Translations under genes and position numbers: made by a program
NCBI RefSeq assembly: GCF_006716815.1
Contig: NZ_VFPS01000001.1
Location: 682,001-746,000 of the forward strand
Reading direction: 5' to 3'
Length of the DNA stretch: 64,000 nt
DNA from: Microbacterium lacticum
GTDB lineage: Bacteria > Actinomycetota > Actinomycetes > Actinomycetales > Microbacteriaceae
In this document: piece after piece, positions 11,852-21,076 of the stretch
How the letters are laid out: the number at the start of each line of letters is the position of its first letter
How positions within the stretch are numbered: the stretch's first letter is position 1
Notes under the pieces: model-generated
What the model was told of the DNA's origin: nothing
The model's database searches: none
Seen by the model: only the letters and a program-made list of their open reading frames with translations

Positions 11852-14122
11852 ATGCCGCTCGTCGCGCGCGTGCTGATCGACTCGCCGCTGCCTCAGCTCG
11901 ACCGCCTGTTCGACTACGTGATCCCGCCCGCCCTGCGCGCAGACGCCGTGCCCGGCGTGCGCGTGAAGGTGCCCCTCCGCACCGCGGGGCGGGTCGTCGA
12001 GGGGTATCTCGTCGAGGTGGTCGAGCGGCCCGAGCCGTCGGTCGCGGGCAAGCCGCTGTCCGAGCTCGACGCGGTCGTCTCTCCGGTCGCCGTGCTCACG
12101 CCGGAGCTCTACGCCCTCGCTCGCCGCGTCGCCGACCGCGCCGCCGGGTCGGCGAGCGACATCCTCCGCCTCGTCATCCCGAAGCGCATGGTGCGCGCCG
12201 AGAAGGCGTGGCTCGCCGCGCGCGTGGCGGCGGTGGCGGATGCCTCGGACGCCGTGGTCTCGGGTGGCGGGGATTCCGGTGCGACGGGTGCGGATGCCGC
12301 TGTTTCGGATGCCGGTGCCGCGAAGGCTGCCGATGCCGATGCCGATGCCGATGCCGATGCGGCTGCCGATGCCGGTGTTGTGGATGCGGGGGCTTCGGAT
12401 GCCGAGGCTTCGGCGGCCGGGGCGTCGGACACCGCGGCGTCGGACGTCGAGTCCACGGAACCTGCGGCGGCGGGCGTCGCGTGGGCGCGAGGCATCCTGA
12501 GCGACTTCCCGGACCTTCCCGCCGCTCTCGCGGACCACGCCCGGATCGCCCTCGACGCACCGCCCCGCCCCGCGGCGGCGGGCCCGTACGGCGCGTGGGC
12601 GGAGCTCATCAGCGCGATCGCGCTCGACACGCTCGCCCGCGGGCAGAGCACGCTCATCGTCGTGCCCGACCAGCGCGATGAAGACCAGGTGCTCGCGGTG
12701 CTCGCCGCGCATGCGCCGGAGGGCGTGGTCGTGCAGGGTGACGCGCGCCGGTCGGGGCCGGAGCGCTACGCCTCGTACCTCCGCCTCCTCGGCGGCGAGA
12801 CGGCGATCGTCGTCGGCAACCGCTCGACGGTCTACGCGCCGGCGGCGGACGTCGGCACCGTGATCATCTGGGACGACGGCGATCCGCTGCTGTCCGAGCC
12901 GCTGAGTCCCGGCGTGCACGTGCGCGACGCCGCGCTCGTGCGGCAGGAGCTCGAAGGGTCGGCCCTCGTGCTCGCCGGGCACACCCGCACGACCGACGTC
13001 GAACGCCTCGTGCAGCTCGGCTGGGTGCGCGAGGTCACGGCGCGCCGGCGGGAGAGCCCGACCGTCGTGCTCTCGGCCACCCGCGACGGCGAGGCGCGCG
13101 GCCAGCGGGTGCCGTCGGCGGCGTTCGCCGCCGCGCGTGAGGCCCTGACCCACGGCCCGGTGCTCGTGCAGGTCGCCCGGCCCGGCTACGCCCCGGTGCT
13201 CGTCTGCGCCGACTGCCGCACGCCGGCCCGCTGCCCGCACTGCACCGGTCCGCTGCGCTCGCGCCGGCCGGGCGCCGCGCCGGAGTGCACCTGGTGCGGG
13301 CGCACGATCGGCTCGTGGGCCTGTGGCAACTGTCAGAGCACGCGCCTGCGGATGGCCTCGTCGGGCAGCGAGCGCACCGCCGACGAGCTCGGTCGCGCCT
13401 TCCCGAACACGCGGGTCATCGTCGCCGACGGCGACCACCCGGTCACCCGCGTCGACGCGCGGCCCGCGCTCGTGGTCGCGACCCGCGGCGCCGAGCCGCA
13501 CGCCGACGGCGGCTACCGCGCCGTCATCCTGCTCGACGGGGATCGGATGCTGCTGGCCGAGCATCTGCGCATCGGCGAGTCGTGCCTGCGCTGGTGGTCG
13601 AACGCCGCCGCCCTCGCCGCGCCCGGCGCTCCCGTGCACCTCGTCGGCGTCACCGGACCGGTCGCCCGCGCGCTCGCGACGTGGACGCAACCCGCCTACG
13701 CCCGCGCCGAGCTCGCCGACCGCGCACCCCTGCACATGCCCCCGACCGTCCGCGTCGCCGCGGTCGAGGGCACGGCGACGAGCGTCGAGACCGCGCTCGG
13801 CGCGCTCCGCGAGGCGGTGCCGACGCTCGACGCCGGCGCCGTGCTCGGTCCGGTGCCGCGCGACGGCAGCGGCGCGGGGGGAACGGCCACCAGCGGCTCT
13901 TCCGGCCGACCGGCGGGCACCGGCGCGGGCACCGGCGCCGGGGTGCGCGCGTTGGTGCGCTTCGACTACGCGCTCGGCCGGCCGGTCGCCGAGGCGCTCC
14001 GCGCCGCGGTCGTCGCCGACGCGCTGCACGGCCGCTCGCGAGACCGACGGGCGGGCGCCGACCGGTTCGCCTCCCGGACTACGCTGAAAGTGCGTCTCGA
14101 CGTGCCCGAACTCGACCTCTGA
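11852..14122 (+). CDS. priA: Primosomal protein N' (PriA), helicase motifs lost
   Basis: 756 residues. The N-terminal DNA-binding part (ARVLIDSPLPQLDRLFDYVIP) and the Cys-rich zinc region with repeated CxxC (CADC, CPHC, CTWC, CGNC, residues about 450-495) identify PriA. The P-loop expected after residue 210 is replaced by AAAGPYGAWAEL and the DEEH box by WDDGD, so no ATPase activity is expected; this is usual in actinobacterial PriA, which probably acts as a scaffold in restart of replication. Residues about 127-208 are an Ala/Asp-rich insertion with tandem DA repeats. The start ATG 11852 follows metK by 13 bases. Confidence 0.9.
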   Translation: MPLVARVLIDSPLPQLDRLFDYVIPPALRADAVPGVRVKVPLRTAGRVVEGYLVEVVERPEPSVAGKPLSELDAVVSPVAVLTPELYALARRVADRAAGSASDILRLVIPKRMVRAEKAWLAARVAAVADASDAVVSGGGDSGATGADAAVSDAGAAKAADADADADADAAADAGVVDAGASDAEASAAGASDTAASDVESTEPAAAGVAWARGILSDFPDLPAALADHARIALDAPPRPAAAGPYGAWAELISAIALDTLARGQSTLIVVPDQRDEDQVLAVLAAHAPEGVVVQGDARRSGPERYASYLRLLGGETAIVVGNRSTVYAPAADVGTVIIWDDGDPLLSEPLSPGVHVRDAALVRQELEGSALVLAGHTRTTDVERLVQLGWVREVTARRRESPTVVLSATRDGEARGQRVPSAAFAAAREALTHGPVLVQVARPGYAPVLVCADCRTPARCPHCTGPLRSRRPGAAPECTWCGRTIGSWACGNCQSTRLRMASSGSERTADELGRAFPNTRVIVADGDHPVTRVDARPALVVATRGAEPHADGGYRAVILLDGDRMLLAEHLRIGESCLRWWSNAAALAAPGAPVHLVGVTGPVARALATWTQPAYARAELADRAPLHMPPTVRVAAVEGTATSVETALGALREAVPTLDAGAVLGPVPRDGSGAGGTATSGSSGRPAGTGAGTGAGVRALVRFDYALGRPVAEALRAAVVADALHGRSRDRRAGADRFASRTTLKVRLDVPELDL
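12332..12361 (+). repeat. Hexanucleotide repeat (GATGCC)4 + GATGCG inside priA
   Basis: Four exact GATGCC units followed by GATGCG encode five Asp-Ala pairs at residues 161-170. The surrounding 240 bases hold several more GGATGCC copies. Changes in copy number would be in frame, so length variation between strains is likely to be tolerated. Confidence 0.85.
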
Positions 14123-14205
14123 GCGAGCGGCCCCGTCGAGGCCGTCCGACGTCAGGTCCACGCGGCACGCGCGATCTGCAAGCCCCACCACACCGAGGAT
14201 CTCCC

Positions 14206-15156
14206 ATGCGCATCGTCTTCGCCGGAACGCCGGCGCCCGCGGTCCCGTCGCTCACGGCGCTGGCCGCCTCGGCGCACGAGGTCGTCGGCGTCGTCACCCG
14301 CACCGACGCGCCGCTCGGCCGCAAGCGCGTGCTCACCCCGTCACCGGTCGCCCAGGCCGCGGGCGATCTCGGCCTGCCCGTGATCAAGGCCGACCGCCTC
14401 GACGCCGACGCCACCGCCGCGATCTCGTCGCTCGCGCCCGATCTCGGCGTGATCGTCGCCTACGGCGGCCTCGTGCGCGAGCCGCTGCTCTCGACACCGC
14501 GGCACGGCTGGATCAACCTGCACTTCTCGCTGCTGCCGCGCTGGCGCGGCGCCGCGCCCGTGCAGCACGCTCTCATCGCGGGCGATCGCACCACCGGAGC
14601 GGAGGTCTTCCAGCTCGTGCCCGCCCTCGACGCCGGCGACGTGTTCGCCGAGCTCCGCTACGACGTGCCGCGCGAGGCGACGGCGGGAGAGGTGCTGGGC
14701 ACGCTCGCCGAGCTCGGCGCGGGACTTCTCACCGGCGTCGTCGACGACATCGCCGCGGGCACCGCGGTCGCGACGCCGCAGCGGGGCGAGGCGACGCTCG
14801 CGCCGAAGCTCACGCTCGCCGACGGCGCGCTCGACCTCACCGCGCCCGCCGCCGTCGTCATCGACCGGTACCGCGGCACGACGCCCGAGCCCGGCGCCCA
14901 CCTCCTCGTCGACGGTCAGCGCCTCAAGGTGCTCGCCGCGCTCCGCGGCCCCGACACCGCGGCGGATGCCGGGGTGCTCGCGCCGGGCGAGTTCGGCCTG
15001 TCGGGCCGCGACGTGCTCGTCGGAGCGGGGGAGGGCACCGTGCTGCTGAAGACGGTGCAGCCGGCAGGCAAGGGCGCGATGCCCGCGGCCGACTGGTGGC
15101 GCGGGCGGCGCGGCGACGCTCCGCGCGCGGCCCTCCCGGGAACGGAGACCCGATGA
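14206..15156 (+). CDS. fmt: Methionyl-tRNA formyltransferase
   Basis: 316 residues. Formylates initiator Met-tRNA. MRIVFAGTPAPAVPSL is the family start, and the catalytic NLHFSLLPRWRGAAPVQHAL block carries the Asn-His pair and the SLLP formyl-folate signature. ATG 14206 has GAGGA 7 bases upstream. It overlaps rsmB by 4 bases. The peptide deformylase partner is not nearby. Confidence 0.96.
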   Translation: MRIVFAGTPAPAVPSLTALAASAHEVVGVVTRTDAPLGRKRVLTPSPVAQAAGDLGLPVIKADRLDADATAAISSLAPDLGVIVAYGGLVREPLLSTPRHGWINLHFSLLPRWRGAAPVQHALIAGDRTTGAEVFQLVPALDAGDVFAELRYDVPREATAGEVLGTLAELGAGLLTGVVDDIAAGTAVATPQRGEATLAPKLTLADGALDLTAPAAVVIDRYRGTTPEPGAHLLVDGQRLKVLAALRGPDTAADAGVLAPGEFGLSGRDVLVGAGEGTVLLKTVQPAGKGAMPAADWWRGRRGDAPRAALPGTETR

Positions 15157-16667
15157 GCGACGAACGCGACCGCGCCGGGAAGAGCGGCGCCCACGGGTCG
15201 GGCGCGAAGCGCGGGCCCCAGCATCCGATCGGAAAGAGCGGCCCCCACCGTGCGGGCGGCCCCGCCCGCCCGTTCGACAAGAACAGCACCACGGGCGGCA
15301 CCGAGCGTCCGGCACCCGGCCGCGGCCCGCGCTGGGTCGCGTACGACACCCTCCGCGCCGTGCACACCTCCGACGCGTACGCCAACCTGCTGCTGCCGCG
15401 GGCGATCACGCGCGCCGGCCTCTCCGGCCCCGATGCGGCTCTCGCCACCGAGCTCACCTACGGGACTCTCCGCCGCGAGGGCACCTACGACGCGATCATC
15501 GCCGACGCCGCGGCGCGCCCCGTCTCGGCGATCGACCCCGCTGTGCTCGACGCGCTGCGCCTCGGCACGCACCAGCTGGTGGCGATGCGGATCCCCACCC
15601 ACGCCGCCGTGAACGAGACCGTGCGCCAGGTGCGGCAGGCCGCCGGCAAGCCGGCCGCCGGCTTTGCCAACGCGGTGCTCCGGCGCGTCTCGGAGCGCAC
15701 CCGCGACGAGTGGCTCGACCGGCTCGAAGCCGCCGCGCGCTCCGACGACGAGCGCCTCGCCGTCCGCTACGCGCACCCGGTCTGGGTCATCCGCGCCTTC
15801 CGCCGCGCCCTCGACGCCGAAGGCCGCGCCGACGAGCTGGCGCTGCTCCTCGAAGCCGACAATGTCTCTCCCGTCGTCACGTTCGCCGCGCTCCCGGGGC
15901 TCGCCGATATCCCGGCGGGCGCCGAGGCCACGCCCTACTCGCCGATCGGCTTCCGTTCCGCCGGCGGCGACCCGGCGGCGCTCGTCACCGCGTCGGGCGG
16001 CCGCGTCCGCGTGCAGGACGAGGGCTCGCAGCTCGCCGCACTAGCCCTCACTCGCGCGCTCCCGGTGCGCGAGGGGGAGCGCTGGCTCGACCTGTGCGCC
16101 GCCCCCGGCGGCAAGACGGCGGTCCTCGCCGCCGAGGCCCTCGCCCACGGCGCGCTGCTCGAAGCCAATGAACTGTCCCCGGCCCGCGCGGGCCTCGTGC
16201 GCGACTCCGTCGCCGGGGTGCCGCTCGAGGTGCCGGTCTCGGAGGAGGACGGACGTGCGCGCGCCGGCCGCGGCCGCTACGACCGCATCCTCGTGGATGC
16301 CCCGTGCACGGGCCTCGGCGCGCTCCGCCGGCGCCCCGAAGCGCGCTGGCGCAAGCAGCCCGCCGACGTACCCGCGCTCGCGACCCTGCAGGGCGAACTG
16401 CTCGACGCGGCGCTCGGCGCCCTCGCCCCGGGCGGCATCGTCGCGTACGTGACGTGCTCGCCGCACCTCGCCGAGACCGCGGCCGTCGTCGCCGATGCGC
16501 TCCGCCGCAACGAGGGGATCGTCGAACTCGACGCCCGCGGCGTCGTGGCATCCCTCTCGCTCTCGCCGATCGATCTGCCCGATGTCGCCGGCACCGGGCG
16601 CGCGCAGCTGTGGCCGCACCGGCACGGCACCGACGCGATGTCGATCTCCCTGCTGCAGCGCGCCTGA
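15153..16667 (+). CDS. rsmB: 16S rRNA (cytosine-967-C5)-methyltransferase RsmB
   Basis: 504 residues. Residues 1-55 are a basic, Gly-rich disordered leader; residues about 60-190 are a NusB-like RNA-binding domain; the rest is a Rossmann methyltransferase. The SAM site DLCAAPGGKTAVLA, the motif DAPCTGLGALRRRPEARW and the catalytic Cys in VTCSPH are all intact. ATG 15153 overlaps the fmt stop (ATGA), so the two are translated together. Confidence 0.95.
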   Translation: MSDERDRAGKSGAHGSGAKRGPQHPIGKSGPHRAGGPARPFDKNSTTGGTERPAPGRGPRWVAYDTLRAVHTSDAYANLLLPRAITRAGLSGPDAALATELTYGTLRREGTYDAIIADAAARPVSAIDPAVLDALRLGTHQLVAMRIPTHAAVNETVRQVRQAAGKPAAGFANAVLRRVSERTRDEWLDRLEAAARSDDERLAVRYAHPVWVIRAFRRALDAEGRADELALLLEADNVSPVVTFAALPGLADIPAGAEATPYSPIGFRSAGGDPAALVTASGGRVRVQDEGSQLAALALTRALPVREGERWLDLCAAPGGKTAVLAAEALAHGALLEANELSPARAGLVRDSVAGVPLEVPVSEEDGRARAGRGRYDRILVDAPCTGLGALRRRPEARWRKQPADVPALATLQGELLDAALGALAPGGIVAYVTCSPHLAETAAVVADALRRNEGIVELDARGVVASLSLSPIDLPDVAGTGRAQLWPHRHGTDAMSISLLQRA

Positions 16668-16685
16668 CGGGACGCCTCCGCGCGG

Positions 16686-16748
16686 GGCGCCCTGACCGAC
16701 ACCGGGCGCCGGGATCAGGCGCCGCATCGGGCGCCGGCATCCGGCGCC
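16686..16748 (+). repeat. Five regularly spaced GGCGCC palindromes upstream of rpe
   Basis: GGCGCC starts at 16686, 16705, 16718, 16730 and 16743, with spacing of 19, 13, 12 and 13 bases. They fill the spacer between rsmB and the rpe -10. The regular spacing of near 13 bases suggests an iteron-like protein site or a folded RNA; simple GC bias alone would not give this rhythm. Confidence 0.6.
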
Positions 16749-16760
16749 GGGATAAGCCGC

Positions 16761-16766
16761 AATAAT
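16761..16766 (+). promoter_or_regulatory. -10 element in front of leaderless rpe
   Basis: AATAAT lies 7 bases before ATG 16774, the distance expected for a transcript starting at or next to the start codon. Confidence 0.55.
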
Positions 16767-16773
16767 GGGGCTC

Positions 16774-17439
16774 ATGCCCGACCTTCGCATCAACCCCAGC
16801 ATCCTCTCGGCCGACTTCGTGAACATGCAGGCCGACCTCGAGCGGATCGCGTCGGCCGACTTCGTGCACGCCGACGTGATGGACAACCACTTCGTGCCGA
16901 ACCTCACCTTCGGGCCGCAGATGGTCGAGCGCATCCAGCAGACGAGCCCCGTGCCGCTCGATGTGCACCTGATGATCACCGATCCCGATCGCTGGGCGCC
17001 GGGCTACGCCGAGATCGGCGCGGCCTCGGTGACCTTCCACCTCGAGGCGGCGACCGCCCCGATCACGCTGGCCCGCCGGCTGCGCCAGCTCGGCGCGCGC
17101 GCCGGCGTCGCGGTGAAGCCCGCCACGCCGGTCGAGGGACTCTACGACGTGCTCGACGAGTTCGACCAGATCCTCGTGATGACCGTCGAGCCCGGCTTCG
17201 GCGGCCAGTCGTTTATGGCCGACCAGATGCCGAAGCTCGCGCGGCTCCACGACGAGGCCCGTCGGCGCGGATCGCAGGTGTGGCTGCAGGTCGACGGCGG
17301 CATCTCCGAGTCGACGATCGCCCAGGCCGCCGAGGCGGGGGCGGACACGTTCGTGGCGGGCTCCGCCGTGTTCGGGGCCGACGACCCGGGCCAGGCGATC
17401 GAGGCGCTGCGCCGCGAGGCATCCGCGCACCAGCACTGA
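16774..17439 (+). CDS. rpe: Ribulose-phosphate 3-epimerase
   Basis: 221 residues. Interconverts ribulose-5-P and xylulose-5-P in the pentose phosphate pathway. INPSILSADF, the metal-binding HADVMDNHFVPNLTFGP, DVHLM and VEPGFGGQSF are all family signatures. ATG 16774 is preferred over ATG 16765 because it fits both the family N-terminus and the -10 spacing for leaderless expression. Confidence 0.96.
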   Translation: MPDLRINPSILSADFVNMQADLERIASADFVHADVMDNHFVPNLTFGPQMVERIQQTSPVPLDVHLMITDPDRWAPGYAEIGAASVTFHLEAATAPITLARRLRQLGARAGVAVKPATPVEGLYDVLDEFDQILVMTVEPGFGGQSFMADQMPKLARLHDEARRRGSQVWLQVDGGISESTIAQAAEAGADTFVAGSAVFGADDPGQAIEALRREASAHQH

Positions 17440-17483
17440 TTCCGGGTTTTGGGGCCTTCACCCGCACCCGGTCTGCGCCCGCC

Positions 17484-18653
17484 TCAGGCCTCCACGCGCA
17501 CCGTGCCGCCGAGTCCGTCGACCTGCTCGCGCAGCACGGCGAGCGCCGCCGGCTGCAGCTGCGTCACGCGGGTGAGATCGACGAGGAGCGGCGCGCTCGA
17601 GGCGGGCAGCTCGACGTTCCGCAGCGCGTTGAGCACGCGTTCCGCGCCGCCGAAGGACAGCTCCCCGTCGAGGGCGACGCGCACCGTGCCGTCCTCGCCG
17701 TGCGAGACGGCCACGTGCGGGGTGGCGATGCTCTGGTGCTGCTCGAACACGTGGAGGCCCAGCGCGTCGGAGAGCCGCTCGAGCAGCCGCTGACCGCGGG
17801 TGCTGTTCCCGTACTCGTCGAGTCTCGGGCTGAACACGCCCACCCCGAACTGCGACGGCGAGATGGCGATGAGCCCGCCGGACACGCCGCTTTTGGCGGG
17901 GAGGCCGACGCGGATCAGCCACGAGCCCGACGCGTCGTACATGCCGCAGCTGGTCATGACCGATACGACGTCGCGCGCCGTGCGCGCCGACACCACCTGC
18001 TCGCCGGTCACCGGGTGCCGCCCGCCGAAGGCGAGCGTGCCGGCCATCACGGCGAGGTCGGCGACGGTGACGAGCACGGAGCACTGCCGGAAGTACGCCT
18101 CCACGACCTCGTGCGGGTCGGTCTCGATCACGCCGTACGAGCGCAGCAGGTGGGCGAGCGCGCGATTGCGGTCGCCCGTCGACGCCTCCGACGCGTAGAC
18201 CTCCTCGTCGACCTGCAGCGTCCGCCCCGCGAACCGCGAGAGGCCTTCGACGATCCGCGCCGCGCGCTCGCCTGCACTCGGCCCCGGGATGAGGCCGGTC
18301 GTGGCGATCGCGCCGGCGTTGATGAGCGGGTTGGCGGGGCGGCCGGTGCCCTCCTCCAGGCTGATCGCGTTGAACGGCTCGCCGCTCGGCTCGACGCCCA
18401 CGTGGCGCAGCACCTCGTCGCGCCCGAGGGCGTCGAGGGCGAGGGCGAAGACGAACGGCTTGGAGATCGACTGGATCGTGAACGGGTCCTCGTCGCCGAG
18501 CGCGATCCGGCGCCCGTGCGGGTCGGCGATCGCCAGCGCGAGGCGGTCGGGATCGGCGGAGGCGAGTTCGGGGATGTACTGGGCGGTCTCCCCGGCATCC
18601 TCCCCGCGCACCTCGTCGAGCACGGACGTGAGCATCTCGCGGACGGGATCCAT
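17484..18653 (-). CDS. glsA: Glutaminase A with C-terminal STAS-like domain
   Basis: 389 residues. Residues 1-305 are a serine-type glutaminase: QSISKPF contains the Ser-x-x-Lys catalytic pair, and EPSGEPFNAI, PLINAGAI and GLPAKSGVSGG are conserved. The enzyme turns glutamine into glutamate and ammonia. Residues about 308-389 look like a STAS domain (VRVALDGELSFGG, LLVDLTRVTQLQPAAL), found in anti-sigma antagonists and transporters, here perhaps sensing a nucleotide or partner protein. ATG 18653 is chosen from a TAGGGT 7 bases upstream. Divergent from hisE. Confidence 0.88.
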   Translation of the reverse strand: MDPVREMLTSVLDEVRGEDAGETAQYIPELASADPDRLALAIADPHGRRIALGDEDPFTIQSISKPFVFALALDALGRDEVLRHVGVEPSGEPFNAISLEEGTGRPANPLINAGAIATTGLIPGPSAGERAARIVEGLSRFAGRTLQVDEEVYASEASTGDRNRALAHLLRSYGVIETDPHEVVEAYFRQCSVLVTVADLAVMAGTLAFGGRHPVTGEQVVSARTARDVVSVMTSCGMYDASGSWLIRVGLPAKSGVSGGLIAISPSQFGVGVFSPRLDEYGNSTRGQRLLERLSDALGLHVFEQHQSIATPHVAVSHGEDGTVRVALDGELSFGGAERVLNALRNVELPASSAPLLVDLTRVTQLQPAALAVLREQVDGLGGTVRVEA

Positions 18654-18660
18654 GCCTCCC

Positions 18661-18666
18661 ACCCTA
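18661..18666 (-). promoter_or_regulatory. -10 element of leaderless glutaminase gene
   Basis: On the minus strand TAGGGT is followed by 7 bases and then ATG 18653. The divergent hisE -10 lies 79 bases away, so the two genes share an upstream region. Confidence 0.65.
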
Positions 18667-18744
18667 GCGAGCCGCGGCCGGCGTCATCGGGTCATCCGAC
18701 CCGCACGCCCGCGTCATCGAGGCGCCGGGCGCGCGGGGGACCGG

Positions 18745-18750
18745 TAGCCT
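18745..18750 (+). promoter_or_regulatory. -10 element of leaderless hisE
   Basis: TAGCCT, 6 bases, then GTG 18757. No ribosome site is possible in so short a leader, which supports leaderless translation. Confidence 0.7.
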
Positions 18751-18756
18751 GTCAGG

Positions 18757-19020
18757 GTGAAGACGTTCGACGGCCTGTTCGCAGAGCTCACCGCCACCGC
18801 GGCGGCCCGCCCGGAAGGCTCCGGGACGGTCGCGCAGCTCGACGCCGGGGTGCACGCCATCGGCAAGAAGGTCGTCGAGGAGGCCGCCGAGGTGTGGATG
18901 GCCGCGGAGTACCAGACGGATGCCGAGACGGCCGAGGAGATCTCGCAGCTGCTCTACCACCTGCAGGTGATGATGCTCGCGAAGGGTCTGAGCCTCGAAG
19001 ACGTCTACCGACATCTCTGA
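18757..19020 (+). CDS. hisE: Phosphoribosyl-ATP pyrophosphatase
   Basis: 87 residues. Second step of histidine synthesis. The helical pattern [17 protein letters not shown] with the Glu-rich metal site, followed by [18 protein letters not shown], is the MazG-like HisE signature. The GTG start is fixed by the -10 spacing. It heads a partial his cluster with hisG 43 bases downstream. Confidence 0.93.
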   Translation: MKTFDGLFAELTATAAARPEGSGTVAQLDAGVHAIGKKVVEEAAEVWMAAEYQTDAETAEEISQLLYHLQVMMLAKGLSLEDVYRHL

Positions 19021-19063
19021 GCCGCTCCCGCCGACAACCGCCGACACCGAAAGACACCGCACC

Positions 19064-19906
19064 ATGCTGCGAATCGCCGTGCCGAACAAGGGGTCGCTGG
19101 CCGACACCGCCGCCGAGATGCTCGCCGAAGCCGGATACACCGGCCGGCGCGATCCGAAAGACCTGCACGTCATCGACCCGATCAACGAGGTCGAGTTCTT
19201 CTACCTGCGCCCGAAGGACATCGCCACCTACGTCGGCTCCGGCGCCCTCGACGTCGGCATCACCGGCCGCGATCTGCTGCTGGATGCCCGGATGCCGGGC
19301 GCCCGCGAGATCGAGCAGCTCGGCTTCGGCGCCTCGACGTTCCGCTTCGCCGGCCCTCCCGGCGCGTTCGCCTCGCTCGGCGACCTCGAGGGTCTGCGCG
19401 TCGCGACGGCGTATCCCGGCCTCGTCGACGCCTACCTCGACGACCACGGCGTCGCGGTCGACCTCGTGCCCCTCGACGGCGCCGTCGAGTCCGCGGTGCA
19501 GCTCGGCGTCGCCGACGCCGTCGCCGACGTCGTCTCGACCGGCACGACGCTCCGCCAGGCGGGCCTCGAGATCTTCGGTCCGGTGCTGCTCGAATCGGAG
19601 GCGGTGCTGATCGGCGCTCCCGACGAGGCCGCCGGCACCGAGACGCTGCTCCGGCGCCTGCGCGGTGTGCTCGTCGCGCGCCGGTACGTGCTGATCGACT
19701 ATGACCTGCCCGCCGACCTCGTCGATGAGGCCGTCGCGATCGCGTCGGGCATCGAGTCGCCGACGATCTCGCCGCTGCGCGACCCCGCCTGGGTCGCCGT
19801 GCGCGTCATGACGCCGCGCGCGAGCGTCAACCAGGTGATGGATGCCCTGTACGCGATCGGTGCGCGAGCGATCCTCGTCACGCCCATCCACAACGCGAGG
19901 CTCTGA
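19064..19906 (+). CDS. hisG: ATP phosphoribosyltransferase, long form
   Basis: 280 residues. First and committed step of histidine synthesis, normally inhibited by histidine. [19 protein letters not shown] opens the catalytic part and [15 protein letters not shown] is the PRPP site. The last 75 residues ([19 protein letters not shown]) form the ferredoxin-like regulatory domain of the long form, so no HisZ is needed. Confidence 0.95.
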   Translation: MLRIAVPNKGSLADTAAEMLAEAGYTGRRDPKDLHVIDPINEVEFFYLRPKDIATYVGSGALDVGITGRDLLLDARMPGAREIEQLGFGASTFRFAGPPGAFASLGDLEGLRVATAYPGLVDAYLDDHGVAVDLVPLDGAVESAVQLGVADAVADVVSTGTTLRQAGLEIFGPVLLESEAVLIGAPDEAAGTETLLRRLRGVLVARRYVLIDYDLPADLVDEAVAIASGIESPTISPLRDPAWVAVRVMTPRASVNQVMDALYAIGARAILVTPIHNARL

Positions 19907-19907
19907 C

Positions 19908-20672
19908 ATGGCTCTCGCGAGCCGCGTCATCCCGTGTCTCGACGTCGCCGCCGGCCGCGTCGTGAAGGGGGTCAACTTCGCGAACCTCCGCGACATGGGC
20001 GATCCGGTCGAGCTCGCCGCGGCGTACTTCGCGCAGGGCGCCGACGAGCTGACGTTCCTCGACGTCACCGCGACGGTCGATGCCCGGGCGACGACGTACG
20101 ACGTCGTCCGGCGCACCGCGGAGGAGGTCTTCATCCCGCTCACGGTGGGCGGGGGAGTGCGCACCGCCGACGACGTCGCGCGCCTGCTCGCCGTCGGGGC
20201 CGACAAGGTCGGGGTGAACTCCGCCGCGATCGCCCGCCCCGCTCTCGTCGACGAGATCGCCGACCGGTTCGGCGCGCAGGTGCTCGTGCTCTCCCTCGAC
20301 GTCATGCGCGCCCCCGGCGCGCACTCCGGGTTCGTCGTGACGACGCACGGCGGTCGCACCCAGACGGAGCTCGACGCCCTCGACTGGGCCCGCGAGGCGA
20401 TCGACCGCGGCGCGGGCGAGCTCCTCGTCAACTCGATCGACGCCGACGGCACGAAGGACGGCTTCGACCTCGAGCTCGTCGGGCTCATGCGCGAGGTCTC
20501 GTCGGTGCCGGTGATCGCCTCCGGCGGGGCGGGATCGGTGAGCGACTTCGCCCCGGCGATCCACGCGGGCGCCGACGCCGTGCTCGCGGCATCCGTGTTC
20601 CACTCCGGCGAGCTCACCGTCGGCGCCGTCAAGTCGGCTCTCGCCGCCGACGGAATCGAGGTGCGCCGATGA
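19908..20672 (+). CDS. hisF: Imidazole glycerol phosphate synthase cyclase subunit
   Basis: 254 residues. Beta-alpha barrel that uses ammonia from HisH to form IGP and [25 protein letters not shown] has the catalytic Asp, and [20 protein letters not shown] and ASGGAGS are the barrel phosphate sites. It begins 1 base after hisG ends. hisH, hisA, hisB, hisC and hisD are not in this window. Confidence 0.96.
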   Translation: MALASRVIPCLDVAAGRVVKGVNFANLRDMGDPVELAAAYFAQGADELTFLDVTATVDARATTYDVVRRTAEEVFIPLTVGGGVRTADDVARLLAVGADKVGVNSAAIARPALVDEIADRFGAQVLVLSLDVMRAPGAHSGFVVTTHGGRTQTELDALDWAREAIDRGAGELLVNSIDADGTKDGFDLELVGLMREVSSVPVIASGGAGSVSDFAPAIHAGADAVLAASVFHSGELTVGAVKSALAADGIEVRR

Positions 20673-21076
20673 GCGCCGAGCCCACGTCCGAGCCGACGTC
20701 CGACACCCTCGAGGCGCGCATCGCCCGCGTCGCGTTCAACGCCGACGGCCTCGTGCCCGCGATCATCCAGCAGCACGACAGCGGCGAGGTGCTGATGCTC
20801 GGCTGGATGGATGCCGAGGCCCTCCGCCGCACGCTCACCGAGGGGCGCGTGACGTTCTGGTCTCGCTCGCGTCAGGAGTACTGGCGCAAGGGCGACACGT
20901 CGGGTCACGCGCAGTACGTGCAGGGCGCGCGCCTCGACTGCGACGGCGACGCCGTGCTCGTGACGGTCGAGCAGATCGGCGCCGCCTGCCACACCGGCGA
21001 CCACACCTGCTTCGACGCCGACGACCTGGCGCCCGCCGCGCGCGCCGCCGGTTCGCCGTCCGAGGGCGCGCTGTGA
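20669..21076 (+). CDS. hisI: Phosphoribosyl-AMP cyclohydrolase
   Basis: 135 residues. Third step of histidine synthesis, hydrolysing the adenine ring. [33 protein letters not shown] and the zinc site DCDGDAVLV...ACHTGDHTC are complete. It is fused to neither HisE nor another enzyme. Overlaps hisF (ATGA) and the following membrane protein gene (GTGA). Confidence 0.96.
   Translation: MSAEPTSEPTSDTLEARIARVAFNADGLVPAIIQQHDSGEVLMLGWMDAEALRRTLTEGRVTFWSRSRQEYWRKGDTSGHAQYVQGARLDCDGDAVLVTVEQIGAACHTGDHTCFDADDLAPAARAAGSPSEGAL

Noticed and set aside
12208..12681. Cys/Arg-rich open frames overlapping the Asp/Ala repeat of priA
   Set aside because: They are out-of-frame readings of the GATGCC repeat and have no ribosome site.
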